NCBI GenBank assembly: GCA_005239635.1
Contig: SBBQ01000068.1
Span: forward strand, 1 to 64,000
Source of the DNA: Uliginosibacterium gangwonense
GTDB lineage: Bacteria > Pseudomonadota > Gammaproteobacteria > Burkholderiales > Rhodocyclaceae
Direction: 5' to 3'
Length of the DNA: 64,000 nucleotides
Shown in pieces: positions 27,808 to 36,102 of this stretch; within the stretch, counting starts at the first letter, position 1, and each line of letters begins with the position of its first letter. A program made the position numbers and the translations under genes. The notes under the pieces were generated by a model that was not told where the DNA came from, did no database searches, and was given only the letters and a program-made list of their open reading frames with translations.

Positions 27808-28607
27808 GCTGGTGAGGCGGAATGCGTCGATAAAAACGCATTATCCTCCAGCCAGGCTTGCACGTGGCTTGCACAAGCTATGGTGTGCGAAATTATCGGG
27901 GCATGACCACAACCCGCTAGCCGACAAACTGTGGCGTGTTGGAGCTGGTTTTGCCAAGCAGGCAAGGCGGCAGAAGGCATAAGCTGGTCTTGCTCGCCGT
28001 GAAGGATGAGGCAGGGTTGCGTGATCTGAGTCAACAAGGGTCGCAGATCAAGCCATTGCAGCAGTTGCAGGCCGATGGCGCGTGCAAGGCTGGGGTCTGC
28101 AAGCGTAAGTAACTCCCGACCGAGCTCGCGCGCATCAGGCTGCGTGCCTATGGCCTGCAACGTGCAAAAGCGTTTAAGTAATGCGTCAGGGTTGTTTTGC
28201 AAAGCTTGTTGAAACGCCAACAAGGTTTCAAGCGGCATGCCATTTTGCCAATCGCCTGCTTGCGCAAACTTGGGGGTGCTCGCCACCAGCACGAAGCCCG
28301 AGACCTTATGTGGGTGACGCTGCGCGATGTTCAAAACAAGTTGTCCGCCCAGTGACCAACCCGCTACCAGCGACGCATCAGGTAGTTGTGCGGCGAGTTT
28401 ATCCGCCATGTCGTTTAAGCATTGTGTTGCCAATGCGACGGACGAAATATCTTGCGTCTCAACTGGTGACCACGGCAGTGCGTGTGTTTGAATTACAACA
28501 CTCGGTATGTGTTGCTGAAAGTGTTGCTGTAGTGCCAGCCAACTGGCTGGCTGCATTGCCCAACCAGGAAGGCAGTGCAGCGTAGCGGTGGTGTGTGTGT
28601 TGCTCAT
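27804..28607 (-). CDS. bioH: Pimeloyl-ACP methyl ester esterase BioH
   Basis: 267-residue alpha/beta hydrolase. The nucleophile is Ser85 in VAGWSLGGQLVL; the acid and base are expected near ILHGEQDQLMP and GCGHAPIISH. In this operon it is the gatekeeper that frees pimeloyl-ACP for BioF. The start overlaps bioF by four bases and the end overlaps bioC by four, so translation is coupled. Two dispersed motifs inside (28245, 28427). Confidence 0.93.
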   Translation of the reverse strand: MSNTHTTATLHCLPGWAMQPASWLALQQHFQQHIPSVVIQTHALPWSPVETQDISSVALATQCLNDMADKLAAQLPDASLVAGWSLGGQLVLNIAQRHPHKVSGFVLVASTPKFAQAGDWQNGMPLETLLAFQQALQNNPDALLKRFCTLQAIGTQPDARELGRELLTLADPSLARAIGLQLLQWLDLRPLLTQITQPCLILHGEQDQLMPSAALPAWQNQLQHATVCRLAGCGHAPIISHTIACASHVQAWLEDNAFLSTHSASPA

Positions 28608-29791
28608 TGCAAATCACGCAGCGCGTCGATCAAGGTTTGAACTTGTGCGGGCGAGTGAGCAGCAGACAGTGAAACACGCAAACGTGCGGTGCCTATGGGT
28701 ACGGTGGGTGGGCGAATGGCAGGCGCCCAAATGCCGCGTTCCCACAAAGCATTGGCAACGCGCACCGCCTCGGCGTTGTCACCTAACACGATGGGCTGTA
28801 TCGCGGTATCAGAAGGTAGCAATTGCCATTGAGCAGTCGTTGTTGTTCTCGTTTCAGCGCCAGCAGAAACGGATAAAGCCTTACGCAGCGTTGTAATGTG
28901 CGCACGCAATTGCGCGCGCAGTGCGTCGCCCTGTTCGATGAGCGGTAAGCAGGCGAGTACGCATGCCGCCAGCATGGGCGGGGCGGCCGTGGTGAAGATT
29001 CCACTGCGTGCAGTTTGCAGCAAATATTGAATGAGCGTTTCGTGCCCGGCGACAAAAGCACCATGCACGCCAGCGGCTTTGCCAAGCGTGCCCATGTACA
29101 GAATGCGTTCGTCTTGCAGGCCCAGGTGGGCGAGGCTGCCGCGCCCTTGCGGACCGAGCACACCAAAGCCGTGTGCATCATCCACGATGAGCAGCGCATC
29201 GTATTGTTTTGCCAATGCCAGCAACTCTTCCAAGGGCGCTAAATCGCCATCCATGCTAAACACGGCATCGGTGACAATGAAGCGGTGTCGAGCAGGCGTG
29301 TCGGCGAGCAGGCGTGTTAGTGCATCGAGGTCTTTGTGCGGATATCGTTTTACTTCAGCACGACAAAGCTGTTGCGCGTCGATGAGTGAGGCGTGATTGA
29401 GTTTGTCGGCGAAAACAACGTCGCCCCGATTCGCAAGTGCGGTGACGATGCCGAGATTGGCCATGTAGCCGGTTGTAAATCCAAGCGCAGCGGGCATGTC
29501 GACAAAACGAGCCAATGCCTGTTCCATCTCGGCGTGCACATCAAAATGCCCGCTCACTAAATGCGAAGCACCGGCACCCACACCCCATTGCTGCACTGCC
29601 TGTTGTGCAGCGGCGATCAGTTGTGGGTGGTTTGCCAATCCTAAATAGTCATTGGCTGCAAAATTAATGAGGGTGCGGCTATCGACCTTCACCTCCGGCG
29701 CGCAGGGCGATTGCAACGTACGACGCTTACGCAAACGCGATTCGGCATTGAGTTGCGCGAGTTCAGTTTGTAGGTCGTGCAGCAGCTTCAT
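28604..29791 (-). CDS. bioF: 8-amino-7-oxononanoate synthase BioF
   Basis: 395 residues, PLP-dependent. Condenses pimeloyl-ACP with alanine. LINFAANDYLGLANHPQL, GASHLVSGHFDVHAEME, VDDAHGFGVLGPQGRG and the PLP lysine Lys238 in MGTLGKAAGVHGAF are present. It is the genuine BioF; the related enzyme at 17360 is the signal synthase. Overlaps bioA and bioH by four bases each. Three dispersed motifs inside. Confidence 0.96.
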   Translation of the reverse strand: MKLLHDLQTELAQLNAESRLRKRRTLQSPCAPEVKVDSRTLINFAANDYLGLANHPQLIAAAQQAVQQWGVGAGASHLVSGHFDVHAEMEQALARFVDMPAALGFTTGYMANLGIVTALANRGDVVFADKLNHASLIDAQQLCRAEVKRYPHKDLDALTRLLADTPARHRFIVTDAVFSMDGDLAPLEELLALAKQYDALLIVDDAHGFGVLGPQGRGSLAHLGLQDERILYMGTLGKAAGVHGAFVAGHETLIQYLLQTARSGIFTTAAPPMLAACVLACLPLIEQGDALRAQLRAHITTLRKALSVSAGAETRTTTTAQWQLLPSDTAIQPIVLGDNAEAVRVANALWERGIWAPAIRPPTVPIGTARLRVSLSAAHSPAQVQTLIDALRDLQ

Positions 29792-31149
29792 ACGCTGCCC
29801 TTTAATGTTTGGTCGAGCGTGAGCAAAGTACGTTCGTACAGCAAGGCGATTTCGCCGTCATCCAAAATATAGGGCGGCATGAAATACACGGTACAGCCTT
29901 GCTCGGTGGTAATGGGACGCAACAAGATTTCATTGCGCAAGCCATTGGCAAAGAAGCGTCGCGCAAAATCCTTGGGCGCATTGGCAATGTCAAACGCCAA
30001 GATCATGCCGCGTTGACGCATATTGCTCACCGATGGGTGTGAGGTAAGCGAAGCTGCACATTGCAACATGTGCGATGCGCGTGTCACATTGGTTTGCAGC
30101 ACATGGTCTTGCTCAAAAATATCCAGCGTGGCGAGTGCGGCTCGACACGCGAGTGCATTACCGGTGTAGGAGTGCGAATGCAAGAAACCACGCGCAACAT
30201 CGTCAGCATAAAAAGCGCGATAAATTTCGTCAGTGGTGAGCACCGCAGACAAGGGCAAATAGCCACCGCTAATGCCTTTGGAAAGGCATAAAAAATCCGG
30301 CTGAATCTGCGCTTGTTCGTACGCAAAAAAAGTGCCCGTGCGCCCACAGCCGACGGCAATTTCATCAGCGATTAAGTGCACTTCGTACTGGTAGCACAGC
30401 GCGCGCGCACGTTTGAGATACAGCGGGTCATACATCACCATGCCGGCTGCGCATTGCACCAGCGGTTCAATAATCATTGCGGCTGTTTGCTCATGGTGCT
30501 CAGCGAGCCAAGCCTCAAGTGCGTGCGCTGCACGTTCGGCTATATCCGCCGCAGTTTGTTGTGTGTTGGCGTTGCGCGAGTCCGGAGCGGGAACCGTTTC
30601 ACCCGGCGTGATGAGCGGGGCATAAGCTTCGCGAAAGAGAGCGATGTCGGTAACGGCAAGTGCGCCGGCCGTTTCTCCGTGGTAGCTGCCGGCTAAGGAC
30701 ACAAATCGCGTTTTGTTTGGACGGCCGTTGTTGCGCCAATAATGCATGCTCATCTTGAGCGCGATTTCAGTGGCGGATGCACCGTCTGACGCATAAAAAC
30801 AGTGCCCGAGTGCTGCCGCGCTTGGGCAGGCTTGAGCCGTCAGTGCCGCCAAGCGTTCTGACAGTTCAACCACAGGGCGCTGGGTAAACCCTGCCAGCAT
30901 CACATGTTCGAGTTGCCCGAGCTGGTCTGTAATGGCCGCGTTGATACGCGGGTTGCTGTGTCCAAACAGATTGACCCACCAAGAACTCACGCCATCAAGA
31001 TAACGATTGCCATCAAAGTCGTAGAGCCAAGCGCCTTTGCCATGCGAGATCGGAACGAGTGGCAGCGCTGCATGCTGATGGTGCTTCATCTGCGTGCAGG
31101 GGTGCCATACGGCCGCTAAGCTGCGAGAGAGCCAGTCCTGATTGCGCAT
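29788..31149 (-). CDS. bioA: Adenosylmethionine-8-amino-7-oxononanoate aminotransferase BioA
   Basis: 453 residues, class III aminotransferase. Makes 7,8-diaminopelargonate using SAM as amino donor. WHPCTQMKHH, DGVSSWWVNLFGHSNPRIN, YASDGASATEIALKM and the PLP lysine Lys291 in LSKGISGGYLPLSAVLTT mark BioA. First gene of the bioA-F-H-C-D operon. I looked for a BirA operator (TTGTAAACC and its inverse) in the 180 bp upstream and saw none. Two dispersed motifs only 36 bp apart (29944, 29980). Confidence 0.96.
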   Translation of the reverse strand: MRNQDWLSRSLAAVWHPCTQMKHHQHAALPLVPISHGKGAWLYDFDGNRYLDGVSSWWVNLFGHSNPRINAAITDQLGQLEHVMLAGFTQRPVVELSERLAALTAQACPSAAALGHCFYASDGASATEIALKMSMHYWRNNGRPNKTRFVSLAGSYHGETAGALAVTDIALFREAYAPLITPGETVPAPDSRNANTQQTAADIAERAAHALEAWLAEHHEQTAAMIIEPLVQCAAGMVMYDPLYLKRARALCYQYEVHLIADEIAVGCGRTGTFFAYEQAQIQPDFLCLSKGISGGYLPLSAVLTTDEIYRAFYADDVARGFLHSHSYTGNALACRAALATLDIFEQDHVLQTNVTRASHMLQCAASLTSHPSVSNMRQRGMILAFDIANAPKDFARRFFANGLRNEILLRPITTEQGCTVYFMPPYILDDGEIALLYERTLLTLDQTLKGSV

Positions 31150-31329
31150 GTAAATGTATTGTCAGAAGTATGCAGATCGTCAAACGAGGTCGGCATAGGT
31201 TTGGCAATGATGGTGGTAAAGGGCGTATTATCGCCGAGATTGCAGTGCTTCATTCATGCGTCTGGCGTCAGTTCATGTCCGCCCCCATCCTGAACTAAAC
31301 CGTACTAAATCCTAAAGCGTGTTCTTGCT

Positions 31330-32115
31330 GTGACTCAATTCGCTTTATTTCAGCCTTTACATGACCCGCTGTTTTATTTGCTGGCGATACCTGCTGTCGT
31401 TTTGGTGGGCTTGTCCAAAACCGGTTTAGGCAACGGGGTCGGGGCCTTTTTGGTGCCGCTCTTGTCACTAGCACTGCCGCCACAACAAGCTGCAGCCATT
31501 ATGTTGCCGATTCTGTGTCTGATGGATGTAATCGGTTTGCGCGCCTTCTGGAAAAAATGGGATTGGCAAACGGTTCGTCTCATTATTCCGGCGGGTATGT
31601 GCGGCATTGTGCTGGGCGCATTATTGATGGGCCTTTTGCCAACTGAATGGTTGCGCCTACTGATTGGCTTGCTGGCAATTGTGTTTGGTATTAATCAGTG
31701 GGTCGGATATACGCGCAATTTGCCGCCACGCGCTACCAGTACTCCACGTGCGCTGTTTTGGTCTGCAACCTCGGGCATGACCAGTACCTTGGCGCATGCA
31801 GGTGGCCCCCCGTTGATGATGTATTTACTGCCCTTGCGTATGCCACGGCACACATTTGTGGCCACCTCTGTGGTGTTTTTCTTTGCCTTGAATTTAGGCA
31901 AGCTCGTGCCTTATGCGTTGATGGGACAAATGAACGCAGTGAATCTATCAACCTCACTCATGCTGGCACCCTTTGCGCCACTGGGGATTTTGTTAGGCAT
32001 TTACTTACTCAAGCGCATGAGCGACCGTTTTTTCTATTACTTCACCATCGTGATGTTGGTGTGTACGGGCGGCAAGCTGACGTACGATTCTGTGCTGAAA
32101 CTATTTTTTGCCTAA
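31330..32115 (+). CDS. TauE/SafE family sulfite/organosulfonate exporter-like permease (copy 1)
   Basis: 261 residues, about eight membrane helices. FYLLAIPAVVLVGLSKTGLGNGVGAFLVPLLSLALPPQQAAAIMLPILCLMD and the repeat half TSGMTSTLAHAGGPPLMMYLLPLRM give the duplicated TauE/SafE fold. Members move sulfite, sulfonates or other anions. GTG start with a weak ribosome site. Divergent from bioA. Its neighbours (MBL dioxygenase-like protein, second TauE, YeeE/YedE pair) suggest a sulfur role. Confidence 0.85.
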   Translation: MTQFALFQPLHDPLFYLLAIPAVVLVGLSKTGLGNGVGAFLVPLLSLALPPQQAAAIMLPILCLMDVIGLRAFWKKWDWQTVRLIIPAGMCGIVLGALLMGLLPTEWLRLLIGLLAIVFGINQWVGYTRNLPPRATSTPRALFWSATSGMTSTLAHAGGPPLMMYLLPLRMPRHTFVATSVVFFFALNLGKLVPYALMGQMNAVNLSTSLMLAPFAPLGILLGIYLLKRMSDRFFYYFTIVMLVCTGGKLTYDSVLKLFFA

Positions 32116-32138
32116 TTTTGTTCGAATGCTAATTACGT

Positions 32139-32918
32139 ATGCTGTTGCTCATTTCCCCCGCCAAGTCACTCGATTTTGAATCGCCTCATCCCAAGTGCCG
32201 CGCCACCCAAGCGCGGTTTTTAGATGACTCTGCCGCGCTAGTAGATGTGCTGCGTGAATACAGCCCGCACAAGCTGGCGAGCTTGATGAGCATTTCTGAT
32301 GCGCTGGCGGCATTAAACTTTGACCGCTTTGCCAATTGGCAAAGACCGATTCGTGCGGCGATGGGTCGCCCGGCGGTGTTTGCCTTTGATGGTGATGTTT
32401 ATGATGGCTTGCAGGCGCGATTGATGGCCGAAGAAGAAGTGCACTACGCACAAACTCAGCTACGAATCTTGTCTGGTTTGTATGGGGTGCTGCGCCCATT
32501 GGATTTGATTTTGCCGTACCGCCTTGAAATGGGCACGCGACTCAAAAATCCACAGGGTAAAGACTTATATGCTTGGTGGGGTACTAAGGTCACAGACATG
32601 TTGCGTACTGATTTGCGACACTCTGCAGGTGAGCGCGTTGTCGTGAATTGCGCAAGCGAAGAATATTTTAAGGTGGTTAAGCCCGAGGCATTAAAAGCAC
32701 GTGTCGTTACGCCGGTGTTCCAAGAGTGGAAAAACGGCCAATGGAAGATCGTAAGTTTTTTTGCCAAACGGGCGCGTGGCTTAATGGCACGTTTTGCCAT
32801 TGAACAGCGCATTGAGGTGGCTGAAGATTTAAAAGCATTCGAGCTCGATGGTTATCGATTTGATGCAACGGCATCGCAGGGCGACGAATGGTACTTTCGT
32901 CGCAAGCAGGTGGTGTGA
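32139..32918 (+). CDS. yaaA: Peroxide stress protein YaaA (DUF328)
   Basis: 259 residues. YaaA lowers intracellular free iron during hydrogen peroxide stress in E. coli; a DNA-binding fold has been described. MLLLISPAKSLDFESP, SDALAALNFDRFANWQ, LSGLYGVLRPLDLILPYRLEMGTRL and VVNCASEEYFKVVKP are the classic blocks. 23 bp after the TauE gene, so probably cotranscribed. It contains the fused palindromic double motif at 32327-32344, in the codons for ALA-FANWQR. Confidence 0.94.
   Translation: MLLLISPAKSLDFESPHPKCRATQARFLDDSAALVDVLREYSPHKLASLMSISDALAALNFDRFANWQRPIRAAMGRPAVFAFDGDVYDGLQARLMAEEEVHYAQTQLRILSGLYGVLRPLDLILPYRLEMGTRLKNPQGKDLYAWWGTKVTDMLRTDLRHSAGERVVVNCASEEYFKVVKPEALKARVVTPVFQEWKNGQWKIVSFFAKRARGLMARFAIEQRIEVAEDLKAFELDGYRFDATASQGDEWYFRRKQVV
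32327..32344. repeat. Fused inverted pair of the dispersed motif: 18-bp perfect palindrome
   Basis: CTTTGCCAATTGGCAAAG. Two copies of the 9-mer overlap by two bases head to head, inside yaaA. Confidence 0.95.
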
Positions 32919-32945
32919 TGTAGCGTTGCAGTATAAGGAGGGCGT

Positions 32946-33824
32946 GTGAGTACACAGATGCAGGTTGAGGGATTCTTCGATAAGGCGACTAACACCATCA
33001 GTTATTTGGTGGTTGATGCAGTATCGCAGACCGCTGCGATCATCGACAGCGTGTTGGATTACGACCCCAAATCTGGCCGCACTCGCCATGATTCCGCGCA
33101 ACGCATCGTTGATGCAGTTCGTCAGCAAAACTTAACGGTAGCGTGGATTCTTGAAACACACGTGCATGCAGACCATCTTTCCGCTGCGCCTTGGCTGCGA
33201 GAGCAAGTCGGTGGGCGCTTAGGTATCGGCGAGCATATCCTCACGGTGCAAAACGTGTTTGGCAAACTGTTTAATGCAGGGCCAGATTTTCCGCGAGATG
33301 GTAGCCAGTTCGATGCGTTATTTAAAGATGGCGACACGTTTGTTATCGGAAGTTTGCAGGTGCAGGTGATGCACACGCCCGGGCATACGCCAGCTTGCTT
33401 GAGCTATGTAATCAGTGACGGAGCAGAGGCTGCAGCCTTTGTCGGCGACACCCTGTTTATGCCTGACTACGGTACGGCACGATGCGATTTTCCGGGTGGA
33501 GATGCGCATGTGCTGTATCGCTCGATTCGCCGTTTGTTGCGACTTCCAGCTCAAACCAAATTGTATTTGTGCCACGACTATATGCCCGGTGGCCGCGCCC
33601 CTGTTTGGCAAACGACAGTCGAGGCACAGCGTGAGCAAAATATTCATGTGCATGATGGTGTGAGCGAAGCAGACTTTGTTGCCATGCGCACTGCGCGTGA
33701 CGCCACACTGGATATGCCCGTTTTAATGTTGCCTTCGGTGCAGGTCAATATGCGCGGGGGTGCCTTGCCACCCGCTGAAAATAACGGTGTGGCCTACCTC
33801 AAAATCCCCCTCAATGCGATTTAA
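32946..33824 (+). CDS. MBL-fold hydrolase, persulfide dioxygenase/Blh-like
   Basis: 292 residues. Metallo-beta-lactamase fold with ETHVHADHLSAAPWL (HxHxDH), MHTPGHTPACLSY, FVGDTLFMPDYGTARCDFPGG and LYLCHDYMPGG. The whole pattern fits ETHE1/Blh proteins, iron enzymes that oxidise glutathione persulfide to sulfite. Next to TauE and YeeE/YedE genes it resembles the BigR-controlled sulfide detoxification operon of Xylella and Agrobacterium, but no bigR gene is here. GTG start with AAGGAG five bases before; an ATG four codons on is the alternative. Confidence 0.86.
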   Translation: MSTQMQVEGFFDKATNTISYLVVDAVSQTAAIIDSVLDYDPKSGRTRHDSAQRIVDAVRQQNLTVAWILETHVHADHLSAAPWLREQVGGRLGIGEHILTVQNVFGKLFNAGPDFPRDGSQFDALFKDGDTFVIGSLQVQVMHTPGHTPACLSYVISDGAEAAAFVGDTLFMPDYGTARCDFPGGDAHVLYRSIRRLLRLPAQTKLYLCHDYMPGGRAPVWQTTVEAQREQNIHVHDGVSEADFVAMRTARDATLDMPVLMLPSVQVNMRGGALPPAENNGVAYLKIPLNAI

Positions 33825-33827
33825 ACC

Positions 33828-34619
33828 ATGCCTGATTTGATGGCTGTTTTATGCTTAGGCATATTGGTGGGCAGCGTACTCGGCCTCACGGGCGCGGGGG
33901 GTGGCGTGTTGGCTGTGCCAGCGTTAGTGTTAGGTTTGGGTTGGTCGCTCACCGAGGCTGCACCCGTTGCATTGCTGGCGGTTGGTTTAGCAGCAGCTGT
34001 GGGCGCTTATCTTGCGCTACGCCAACAGCAGGTGCGTTACAAAGCTGCACTGCTCATGGCGCTGGCGGGTAGCGTATGTGCACCAATCGGTGTGACATTG
34101 GCAAAGCAATTGCCCTATACCGTGTTAGTGAGCATGTTTGCGACGGTCATGGTGTTAGCGGCGTTACGGCTGATTCGCTCAGCGCAAGATGTAATCGATC
34201 CGGCTGACAACGTACCTTGTCGCATGAATCCGGAAACAGGGCGGTTGCGCTGGACCCCGGTTTCCGCCACGCTACTCGCTGCCGTGGGGGGCGCAGCGGG
34301 CATTGGTGCTGGAATGTTGGGCGTGGGCGGTGGGTTTATTGTGGTGCCTGCCTTGCGGCAATGGAGCGATATTCCGCAGCATCACGTGCGTGCGACCTCG
34401 CTGATGGTTATCGCTTTAATATCAGTCGGAACAATAGCGAGCCAGTTGTGGCACGGCACGACCTTGCACGCGGGTAGCGCAGGTTTTGTGGGCGGCGCCA
34501 TCGCAGGTTTGTTTATTGGACGTGCGTTAGCCGGCCGATTACCCGAGCGAGTTTTGCAATTAGGCTTCGCGACATTGATGTTGCTTGTGGCGGCCAGCTT
34601 ATTACTACGTGTCTTTTAA
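33828..34619 (+). CDS. TauE/SafE family sulfite exporter-like permease (copy 2)
   Basis: 263 residues, about eight membrane helices. LCLGILVGSVLGLTGAGGGVLAVPALVLGLGWSLTEAAPVAL and the second half AAVGGAAGIGAGMLGVGGGFIVVPALR carry the paired glycine-rich motifs of the family. Only three bases after the dioxygenase-like gene, so the two are surely cotranscribed; a plausible job is removing the sulfite that enzyme makes. One dispersed motif at 34097. Confidence 0.88.
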   Translation: MPDLMAVLCLGILVGSVLGLTGAGGGVLAVPALVLGLGWSLTEAAPVALLAVGLAAAVGAYLALRQQQVRYKAALLMALAGSVCAPIGVTLAKQLPYTVLVSMFATVMVLAALRLIRSAQDVIDPADNVPCRMNPETGRLRWTPVSATLLAAVGGAAGIGAGMLGVGGGFIVVPALRQWSDIPQHHVRATSLMVIALISVGTIASQLWHGTTLHAGSAGFVGGAIAGLFIGRALAGRLPERVLQLGFATLMLLVAASLLLRVF

Positions 34620-34637
34620 TTGTTTTGAGGCCGCATT

Positions 34638-35072
34638 ATGTCGATCATCATTTCGCCCCAATTTAGCCCGCTTGTCTCAAGTGTGGGCGGCCTATTCATT
34701 GGTCTTGCTGCGGCCATGATGCTGTTGCTGCTGGGGCGCATTGCGGGCGTGAGTGGCATCGTTGCAGGTCTATTAAGTGGAATTCGCCAAGGCGATGCTT
34801 GGCGCCTGGCTTTTGTGGGGGGCTTGTTGGCTTCAGGCTGGATTTTTTCACTGTTGCACCCTCTGCCTAGTATTCAAATGGCCGTGTCTCCACCTTGGTT
34901 AATTTTGGCGGGTTTGCTCGTGGGGTTTGGGACACGCCTTGGCTCTGGTTGCACCAGCGGGCATGGCGTTTGCGGCATTTCACGTGGGTCGGTGCGCTCG
35001 ATTGTCGCCACGCTGTGTTTTATGGGCTCGGGTTTGGTCACGGTATTTATTGTTCGTCACGTTTTTCATTGA
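34638..35072 (+). CDS. YeeE/YedE family half-transporter (PmpA-like)
   Basis: 144 residues, four membrane helices. Carries the signature GFGTRLGSGCTSGHGVCGISRGSVRSIVAT, with the cysteines that in YeeE bind thiosulfate. It is the first half of a split YeeE/YedE; the second half follows at once (35083). Together they probably form a thiosulfate- or persulfide-type sulfur channel. Confidence 0.9.
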   Translation: MSIIISPQFSPLVSSVGGLFIGLAAAMMLLLLGRIAGVSGIVAGLLSGIRQGDAWRLAFVGGLLASGWIFSLLHPLPSIQMAVSPPWLILAGLLVGFGTRLGSGCTSGHGVCGISRGSVRSIVATLCFMGSGLVTVFIVRHVFH

Positions 35073-35082
35073 GGCACGCATC

Positions 35083-35517
35083 ATGATGAATATTGTTTCA
35101 GGGTGTGCAGGGCTAATTTTTGGTTTTGGCTTGCTGTTGAGTGGCATGGCACAGCCCGAAAAAGTACTTTCGTTTTTAGACGTGGCAGGGGTGTGGGATC
35201 CCTCTCTAGCATTCGTTATGGTGGGCGCACTTTTTGTGAGCAGCGTGGCATTTGTAGTTGCACGAAAACGCCAAACGTCATTACTCGGCTGCAGCATGCA
35301 ATTGCCAACTGCCAAGCTTGTTGATCAAAAACTGGTGCTCGGCAGCATACTGTTTGGCATCGGTTGGGGGCTGGCCGGTGTATGCCCAGGACCCTCGCTG
35401 GTCGTGGTTGGCCTAGGTGTAGAAGGCAGCGGATTGTTTGTGTTAGCGATGCTCGTTGGGATGTGGCTCTACCAGCGATTCTTTACTGCGCCATCAGGTC
35501 ATGCGGCTAATAAATAA
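35083..35517 (+). CDS. YeeE/YedE family half-transporter (PmpB-like)
   Basis: 144 residues from ATG 35083 (GAGG eight bases upstream); the frame is open further left but overlaps the previous gene. Four membrane helices and the second-half signature FGIGWGLAGVCPGPSLVVVG with its single cysteine. Last gene of the sulfur module. Confidence 0.9.
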   Translation: MMNIVSGCAGLIFGFGLLLSGMAQPEKVLSFLDVAGVWDPSLAFVMVGALFVSSVAFVVARKRQTSLLGCSMQLPTAKLVDQKLVLGSILFGIGWGLAGVCPGPSLVVVGLGVEGSGLFVLAMLVGMWLYQRFFTAPSGHAANK

Positions 35518-35576
35518 CCAAATGGGCTTGGCAAAGCTTTATTGCTAGGTAGATCTAATTGATCTTCTACTTGTAT

Positions 35577-35876
35577 TTAGTACTTCAATAGCCACCAGGC
35601 TACAGGTGCGCTGCACGCCAGCAATACGAAAATCTTTGTGTGCTTGAGTTGATTGCAAGATCTCAGCAGCAGCACTCCGCATAGTATGCCGGCCGCAATG
35701 CTGATGACTGCGACAAACAAACTCCAATTCCCCGTGACATAAGCGCTGCCAGGGTGCCGTTTTCCCGCAATGCTGATCCCTTGTTCAAGCAGTGCAATCC
35801 AGCCAAATGCATAAAAGAAGAGGCTCATGATGGCGAAGGCGATGCGTTCGCCAGTGCGGTCTGTTGGTGAATTCAT
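35577..35876 (-). CDS. Small membrane protein, unknown function
   Basis: About 99 residues from MNSPTDRTGERIAF. Three hydrophobic stretches (FAIMSLFFYAFGWIALLEQGI, SLFVAVISIAAGILCGVLLLR, KIFVLLACSAPVAWWLLKY). No family recognised. An upstream ATG at 35921 is in frame, inside a small hairpin ATAAGCCC-N5-GGGCTTAT (35912-35932). Convergent with the sulfur module. Confidence 0.55.
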   Translation of the reverse strand: MNSPTDRTGERIAFAIMSLFFYAFGWIALLEQGISIAGKRHPGSAYVTGNWSLFVAVISIAAGILCGVLLLRSCNQLKHTKIFVLLACSAPVAWWLLKY

Positions 35877-36102
35877 AGGAGCCCCATCATTTTGCAACAT
35901 TATCGAACCAAATAAGCCCATTGGGGGCTTATAAGGTAAAAGTGAGCGGCGAAATCGGCTGAAGTGGAAAATCTTTCGACACCATCATTAGCTTAAAAGC
36001 TAGATGCCGTGCGGCATTGCACAGGTTTGGCGAGATCGCGCATTACAACGATCGGCCTAGTCGATAACATGGGCTTGTATAAATGATCTCAGGCCATTTG
36101 CC

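Noticed and set aside
31150-31329. BirA biotin operator before bioA
   Set aside because: No TTGTAAACC-type half-sites seen; regulation must differ or the site is divergent.
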